Source: Selenomonas sp. AE3005 (GTDB lineage: Bacteria > Bacillota > Negativicutes > Selenomonadales > Selenomonadaceae). From it: DNA of 19,634 nt. This document shows, in pieces, positions 15,946 to 19,634 of this stretch. Made by a program: the position numbers and the translations under genes. The DNA lies in the NCBI RefSeq assembly GCF_905233635.1, contig NZ_CAJODG010000043.1, forward strand, positions 1 through 19,634. Reading direction: 5' to 3'. Positions within the stretch are counted from its first letter, which is position 1; every line of letters begins with the position of its first letter. The notes beneath the pieces are model-generated. The model ran no database searches, had not been told where the DNA came from, and saw only the letters and a program-made list of their open reading frames with translations.

Positions 15946-15948
15946 TGC

Positions 15949-15985
15949 ACGAAAAAAGACTGTGAAGTACACAGTCTTTTTTCGT
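15949..15985. terminator. Bidirectional terminator between metH and pfkA
   Basis: A perfect 15-bp stem (15950-15964 with 15970-15984, extendable by one A-T pair) closes a 5-nt AAGTA loop. Arms with A6 and T6 runs provide a U-tract in either direction. It serves the convergent metH and pfkA genes. Confidence 0.95.
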
Positions 15986-16003
15986 ATGTAAATTCAACTT
16001 TGC

Positions 16004-16966
16004 TTAGAACAGTACCTTGGCCAGGTGCAGGTATTCCGGGTCAAGCTGCTTTTTGTTGTTTACGGAGTCATGCAGGTCAATGGATACTACGCGGCCTTTG
16101 CTGAAACCGAATACTACATCAGACAGACCGGAGATAAGGGCCAAGGCAGCCTGCTCACCGAGCTGGCTGGCGCGCACACGGTCGATAACCGTCGGTGAAC
16201 CACCGCGCTGAATGTGGCCCAGAACCGTTACACGGGTATCGAGTTCCGTCTTTTGGGCAATGAAGTCGCCAATTTCCTGCGCATTGCCGGCACCTTCAGC
16301 TACAACCACGAGGATATAACGCTTGCCCTGAGCATAAGCGTCCTTCATATCATCGCAGAGCTTTTCCAAATCATATTCTTCTTCCGGTACGAGAATGTAC
16401 TCAGCACCGCCGGAAATACCGGCCACCAGTGCCAGCCATCCCGAACTGCGGCCCATAACTTCCATAACGATGACACGACGATGGGCCGAAGCCGTGTCAC
16501 GTAACTTATTGATGGCATCAATGATGGTATTGGCTGCCGTGTCACAGCCAATCGTATAGTCAGAACCCCAAACGTCATTATCAATCGTGCCCGGCAGGCC
16601 TACGATAGGAATACCGGTTTCCTGTGACAGCAGGGACGCACCACGGAGAGAACCGTCACCGCCGATAACGCACAAGCCCTGAATCCCACGGTCAACAAGA
16701 TGCTGATAACCGAGCATACGGCCTTCCGGCGTTTTCCAGCGCTTGCAGCGTGCCGTACCGAGGAAAGTACCACCACGCTGAATGATGTCACCTACGTCCT
16801 TGGACTGCATTTCAAACATTCTCTCTTCCAGCAGGCCATGGTAGCCTTCTTTGATCCCCCAGACCTTTACGCCCTCATACAGCGCCGTACGTACAACAGC
16901 ACGGGCAGCTGCGTTCATACCAGGGCTATCGCCGCCGCTGGTCATGACTGCAATACTTTTAAGCAT
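16004..16966 (-). CDS. pfkA: ATP-dependent 6-phosphofructokinase
   Basis: The 320-residue protein has the exact usual length of bacterial PfkA. It phosphorylates fructose 6-phosphate in glycolysis. Motifs are TSGGDSPGMNAA (~9-20) at the nucleotide site, GGDGS (the Gly after Asp marks ATP rather than pyrophosphate use), and PGTIDNDVWGSDYTIGCDTA with the catalytic Asp. MEVMGRSSGWLA and HIQRGGSPT follow. The ATG at 16966 is preferred over the in-frame ATG at 17032, because AAGGGGGAA precedes it and the protein then starts at the conserved MLKSIAVMTSGGD. It is monocistronic, ending at the terminator shared with metH. Confidence 0.96.
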   Translation of the reverse strand: MLKSIAVMTSGGDSPGMNAAARAVVRTALYEGVKVWGIKEGYHGLLEERMFEMQSKDVGDIIQRGGTFLGTARCKRWKTPEGRMLGYQHLVDRGIQGLCVIGGDGSLRGASLLSQETGIPIVGLPGTIDNDVWGSDYTIGCDTAANTIIDAINKLRDTASAHRRVIVMEVMGRSSGWLALVAGISGGAEYILVPEEEYDLEKLCDDMKDAYAQGKRYILVVVAEGAGNAQEIGDFIAQKTELDTRVTVLGHIQRGGSPTVIDRVRASQLGEQAALALISGLSDVVFGFSKGRVVSIDLHDSVNNKKQLDPEYLHLAKVLF

Positions 16967-17047
16967 AATAGAAGTTCCCCCTTGAAATATGAGCAATCTG
17001 TAGCAAGTATTCGTTACTACGAGTAAAATCAAACCTCACTAATCCTT

Positions 17048-17056
17048 ATCATACCA
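17048..17056 (-). promoter_or_regulatory. Possible extended -10 promoter for pfkA
   Basis: On the minus strand TGG-TATGAT forms an extended -10 about 80 nt upstream of the pfkA ATG. No convincing -35 is present 17 nt further up. The remaining leader (16967-17047) has an SD but no other recognised element. Confidence 0.4.
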
Positions 17057-17115
17057 TAAAAAGAAGAAATCTAACAGAAATATTTTCAAGTTTACGCTAA
17101 GTTAAGTCTAAAAGC

Positions 17116-17155
17116 CAGTGCAGACATATCTAACGATTTTCACTGACCTGCACTG
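17116..17155. promoter_or_regulatory. CAGTGCAG/CTGCACTG inverted repeat upstream of purH promoter
   Basis: Perfect 8-bp arms (17116-17123 and 17148-17155) are separated by 24 nt and end 18 nt before the purH -35. Each arm is followed on its right by an ATATCT motif. It may be a looped operator for purH or pfkA, or chance. No known PurR box is recognised. Confidence 0.35.
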
Positions 17156-17173
17156 CCATATCTGATTCGCCTC

Positions 17174-17202
17174 TTGACAACCGCCTGCTTTTCATGTTAA
17201 AT
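17174..17202 (+). promoter_or_regulatory. Promoter of the ZTP riboswitch-purH unit
   Basis: A perfect -35 TTGACA (17174-17179) and a 17-nt spacer precede TTAAAT (17197-17202), with a TGT extended -10 element. The predicted start at about 17208-17210 is immediately before the riboswitch aptamer. Confidence 0.85.
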
Positions 17203-17204
17203 TT

Positions 17205-17308
17205 TTTGTAGTTGATGCCGTGCAACTGACGGAAGTGGATAACCACAGGGAGCACGGGGAAGATAAGCCGACCGTCTGGGTGAACACCTGGATTTGTGTC
17301 GGCTTTTT
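17205..17308 (+). promoter_or_regulatory. ZTP/ZMP riboswitch (pfl motif)
   Basis: The leader contains the two conserved halves of the pfl motif. GCCGTGCAACTGACGG, with a GTGG...CCAC hairpin and the GGGAGCACGG segment, occupies 17217-17260. GCCGACCGTCTGGGTGA follows at 17267-17283. The CUGACGG and CCGUCUGGG parts are complementary, as in the known fold. The family binds the purine intermediate ZMP/ZTP and turns on one-carbon and purine genes when folate is short. The next gene uses ZMP as substrate, which fits exactly. Control is probably by transcription termination. Confidence 0.9.
17265..17308 (+). terminator. Riboswitch-controlled intrinsic terminator
   Basis: AAGCCGAC (17265-17272) pairs with GTCGGCTT (17298-17305), followed by more T residues to 17308. 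The left arm is part of the conserved 3' half of the ZTP aptamer, so ligand binding should prevent terminator formation and allow purH transcription. Confidence 0.85.
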
Positions 17309-17331
17309 GCGTTATATAAAGGAGAATAGCA

Positions 17332-18501
17332 ATGACGGAAATGGAACTGAAATACGGCTGCAACCCCAACCAAAAACCTGCCAAGGTATTTTGTGAAAAC
17401 GGCCTGCCCTTTACGGTACTCAATGGCAAACCTGGCTATATCAACCTGTTGGACGCTTTAAACAGCTGGCAGCTGGTACGTGAACTCAAGGAAGCCACCG
17501 GCCTGCCGGCAGCCGCCTCCTTTAAGCATGTCAGCCCGGCAGGTGCCGCCGTTGCTGTTCCCCTGTCGGAAACCTTACAGAAAACATATTTCGTTGAAGG
17601 CGTAGAACTCAGCCCGGTAGCTACCGCTTATATCCGCGCCCGTGGTGCTGACCGCATGTCCTCTTATGGCGATTTTGTGGCCCTGTCTGACGAATGCGAT
17701 GCTCAGACGGCAAGTTTCCTCAAACGTGAAGTATCTGACGGTATTATTGCCCCCTCCTATTCGCCGGAGGCTTTGGAAATTTTAAAAACCAAACGCAAAG
17801 GCACCTATCTCGTCATTCAGATGGACGAAAACTATCAGCCGGCACCGTTGGAACAGAAACAAGTGTTTGGCATTACCTTTGAACAGCAGCGCAACGATAT
17901 AAAGCTCACAACAGACTGCCTGACAGAAATCCCCACGGTCAACAAAGACCTGCCCGAGGCGGCCAAACGCGACCTGCTCATTGCTTTAATCACCCTGAAA
18001 TACACGCAGTCCAATTCCGTATGCTATGCCAAAGACGGGCAGGCCATCGGCATTGGCGCCGGTCAGCAGTCCCGTGTACATTGCACGCGTCTGGCAGGCA
18101 GCAAGGCCGATATCTGGTATCTGCGCCAGTGCCCCAAGGTTATGAACCTGCCCTTCAAAGACGAAGTACGCCGCCCGGACAGGGACAATGCCATTGATGT
18201 ATACGTTGGCGAAGAAAGCGAAGACCTCTTAACGGACGGCAACTGGGAACATCTGTTCACAGAAAAGCCTGCCCCCCTCACCCGTGAGGAAAAGAAGGCC
18301 TGGCTGGCTACCCAGACTGGTGTTTCCCTGGGCTCTGACGCTTTCTTCCCCTTTGGCGACAATATCGAACGCGCCCGTAAAAGCGGTGTAAGCTACATCG
18401 CCCAGGCAGGCGGCTCTATCCGTGACGATAATGTTATCGCCACCTGCGACAAGTACAATATGACCATGGCTATGACGCATATCCGCTTGTTCCATCACTA
18501 A
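17332..18501 (+). CDS. purH: Phosphoribosylaminoimidazolecarboxamide formyltransferase (stand-alone AICAR transformylase)
   Basis: The 389-residue protein transfers a formyl group from 10-formyl-THF to AICAR (ZMP) in purine synthesis. Only the transformylase half of the ~530-residue bifunctional PurH is present. The MGS-like IMP cyclohydrolase domain is absent from its N-terminus, so cyclisation needs another protein. Catalytic residues are K65 and H66 in SFKHVSPAG. KYTQSNSVCYAKDG, GAGQQSRVHCTRLAG and the C-terminal SDAFFPFGDNIERA...SIRD segments are diagnostic. AAGGAG lies 7 nt before the ATG. The gene is under the ZTP riboswitch and followed by a terminator at 18538-18569. Confidence 0.93.
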   Translation: MTEMELKYGCNPNQKPAKVFCENGLPFTVLNGKPGYINLLDALNSWQLVRELKEATGLPAAASFKHVSPAGAAVAVPLSETLQKTYFVEGVELSPVATAYIRARGADRMSSYGDFVALSDECDAQTASFLKREVSDGIIAPSYSPEALEILKTKRKGTYLVIQMDENYQPAPLEQKQVFGITFEQQRNDIKLTTDCLTEIPTVNKDLPEAAKRDLLIALITLKYTQSNSVCYAKDGQAIGIGAGQQSRVHCTRLAGSKADIWYLRQCPKVMNLPFKDEVRRPDRDNAIDVYVGEESEDLLTDGNWEHLFTEKPAPLTREEKKAWLATQTGVSLGSDAFFPFGDNIERARKSGVSYIAQAGGSIRDDNVIATCDKYNMTMAMTHIRLFHH

Positions 18502-18537
18502 TCAGTTATCCCGTTCTTACTTATATACACACACAGC

Positions 18538-18569
18538 AAAATCGCTGGCGGCTAACCGTCAGCGATTTT
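18538..18569. terminator. Bidirectional terminator between purH and the secreted-protein gene
   Basis: A 14-bp stem (AAAATCGCTG plus GCGG, paired with CCGT plus CAGCGATTTT, one G-U pair) closes a CTAA loop. A T-run follows on the plus strand and the A-run of the left arm serves the minus strand. The flanking genes converge here. Confidence 0.92.
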
Positions 18570-18586
18570 TGTCTGTTTTTATTCCA

Positions 18587-19249
18587 TTACAAGGAAATTC
18601 TGAACCAGTCCTCCAGCACATCACGTACACTCTTATGCTTTGGCCAGAGGTTGTCGCCCTTCTTCACTTCTTGTAATACCCTGGTATAGATTTCATCTTC
18701 CAGGGAGCCAGACACAAGATTTTCCCAGTTTCTTACACTATATGGCCGTTCCTTAGCGGTGTTATCCGGCCGCCCGGACACTTCCAACTCACTGAGGAAC
18801 TGTATCTGCTTGGTTTTCGGCCGCAGGTAATAATGCTCCAAAAAGTATTTCTGCGGATAGCTGTATTCCTCATCAGAATCAACCTTCACGAGTTTAATCC
18901 ACACGTCAAGTATTTCCTCTGACTCCGAGTAGGGGATATTTTTCCAATGCGCATTCTGGGAGTCAAGGAAATAGGCAAAACCATTATCCTCAAACAGGTA
19001 AACATAGCGTACCTTCTTTTTGTCTGTACTTTGCCCATTAGCCTGCTGCTCACGTTCCATGGCCTTGGACAAAGGGCCTTTTTCTACGCTGTCCTCCTGC
19101 TTATTAAACCAATCATCAGCATGACTGGTATCCGAAGAAATCTCGGTGCTTTTTATTTCTTCCGGCTCCTCCGCCGCCTGAACCGTCAAAGGCATACACA
19201 GGCATAATGCCAGAAAGCTGCCAAATGCCAAGCCCTGCCACTTATTCAT
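18587..19249 (-). CDS. Secreted protein of unknown function
   Basis: The 220-residue protein starts with a signal peptide (MNKWQGLAFGSFLALCLCMP, cleavage likely after TVQA before AEEPEE). An acidic, low-complexity stretch to about residue 60 is followed by a compact domain. That domain contains YVYLFEDNGFAYFLD, IPYSESEEILDVWIKLV and YFLEHYYLRPKTKQIQFLSELEVSGRPDN, and a tail with WENLVSGSLEDEIY. I do not recognise a named family. The layout suggests a periplasmic or exported beta-rich protein. No lipobox or anchor is obvious. The ATG at 19249 has GAGGTG upstream and begins the signal peptide cleanly; an in-frame upstream start at 19273 is less likely. It is monocistronic on the minus strand. 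Confidence 0.75.
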   Translation of the reverse strand: MNKWQGLAFGSFLALCLCMPLTVQAAEEPEEIKSTEISSDTSHADDWFNKQEDSVEKGPLSKAMEREQQANGQSTDKKKVRYVYLFEDNGFAYFLDSQNAHWKNIPYSESEEILDVWIKLVKVDSDEEYSYPQKYFLEHYYLRPKTKQIQFLSELEVSGRPDNTAKERPYSVRNWENLVSGSLEDEIYTRVLQEVKKGDNLWPKHKSVRDVLEDWFRISL

Positions 19250-19378
19250 TGTTCCACCTCTATTCACAGCCATATTATCCTGCTCACGTATTTTATGTAT
19301 TCTCCATCAGTGGCAAATATCCTTTTCCTGCGCATGAGGAAAATTGCAGTTTGACGGTTAGTGCCTGCCTTATTTTAT

Positions 19379-19634
19379 TTGTTACAACTCAGTGGGGGTG
19401 GAGGTGGTAATACTTTTCGCTGTTCCACTAAATGTCCCACCAGCAAACGACTGGGCTTTTTAGCGACCTTGCGCCGGGCAGGCCAGCGGCGCGATTATTC
19501 ATCATAGTATCCAGTGACTATAGTTTGTGGGCCAGTCCTCACTGCGTTCGGACAGTCGTTCCACTGCGAAAAGCATCACCACCTCCGCCCTAAGCGACGT
19601 CCATGTAAAATGATTTTTCGCAGTGACAGGTAAC
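19379..19634 (+). repeat. Structured dispersed repeat element, inverted relative to the left window end
   Basis: Positions 19379-19434 match the reverse complement of 1-56. Inside the element the 21-mer at 19400-19420 recurs inverted at 19566-19586 with two mismatches (GGAGGTGGTAATACTTTTCGC type). Between the arms are smaller inverted repeats: GCGCCG/CGGCGC near 19481-19493, and CTGGGC near 19451 with GCCAGT at 19531. No credible gene is seen from 19250 to the window end; the rest of the gap (19250-19378) holds only the AT-rich upstream region of the secreted-protein gene. The element continues past the window. Confidence 0.6.

Noticed and set aside
14467..15972. 501-codon open frame antisense to metH
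   Set aside because: It is composition-driven shadow coding opposite a well-supported metH. It has no ribosome site and its translation resembles no family.
1..19634. Insertion sequence or composite transposon bounded by the terminal repeats
   Set aside because: No transposase is encoded and the content is ordinary core genes, so the repeats are treated as dispersed elements.

Overview
The window is a chromosomal, probably origin-proximal segment of a Gram-negative Firmicute (Negativicutes, Selenomonas-like). This placement is an inference. It rests on the gene set (parA-parB-DUF4446-M23 peptidase block, separate methionine synthase activation gene, stand-alone AICAR transformylase behind a ZTP riboswitch), good Shine-Dalgarno sites, and parS sequences of the Firmicute TGTTNCACGTGAAACA type. 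Three parS sites lie in the window (121-136, 1948-1963, 12822-12837), as expected near oriC. No tRNA, rRNA, CRISPR array or transposase gene was seen.

Layout. Positions 1-56 are the end of a dispersed repeat. A PreA-like dihydropyrimidine dehydrogenase with an unusual N-terminal cysteine domain follows (229-1746, +), bracketed by two inverted parS sites. A 120-bp structured repeat and a strong two-way terminator separate it from a small ASCH-domain gene (1975-2325, -). A second 118-bp copy of the repeat abuts the stop codon of the next operon. That operon (2486-7571, -) encodes an archaeal-style split glutamate synthase: amidotransferase subunit, ferredoxin-FMN subunit, and a fused GXGXG/GltD-like/ferredoxin subunit. 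It has a near-consensus promoter with a palindrome over the predicted start site. An AT-rich 500-bp divergent region leads to an AAA-type ATPase with a DUF4143 domain (8073-9284, +). The chromosome-partitioning and envelope block runs leftward: parA, parB, DUF4446 protein and M23 peptidase (12656 down to 9425).

To the right, a methionine synthase reactivation protein and a MetH lacking that domain form a two-gene operon (12865-15945, +), ending in a perfect hairpin shared with pfkA (16004-16966, -). Diverging from pfkA is purH reduced to its AICAR transformylase half (17332-18501, +), with a promoter, ZTP aptamer and overlapping terminator. A secreted protein of unknown function (18587-19249, -) and a second, inverted copy of the window-end repeat (19379-19634) close the window.

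Functionally the region mixes chromosome segregation (ParABS), nitrogen assimilation (glutamate synthase), one-carbon/methionine and purine metabolism, and glycolysis. The metabolic genes look like ordinary core genes. The less ordinary parts are the repeats, the parS placement in gene leaders and at a terminator, the protein fusions, and the ATPase between the glt and par blocks.
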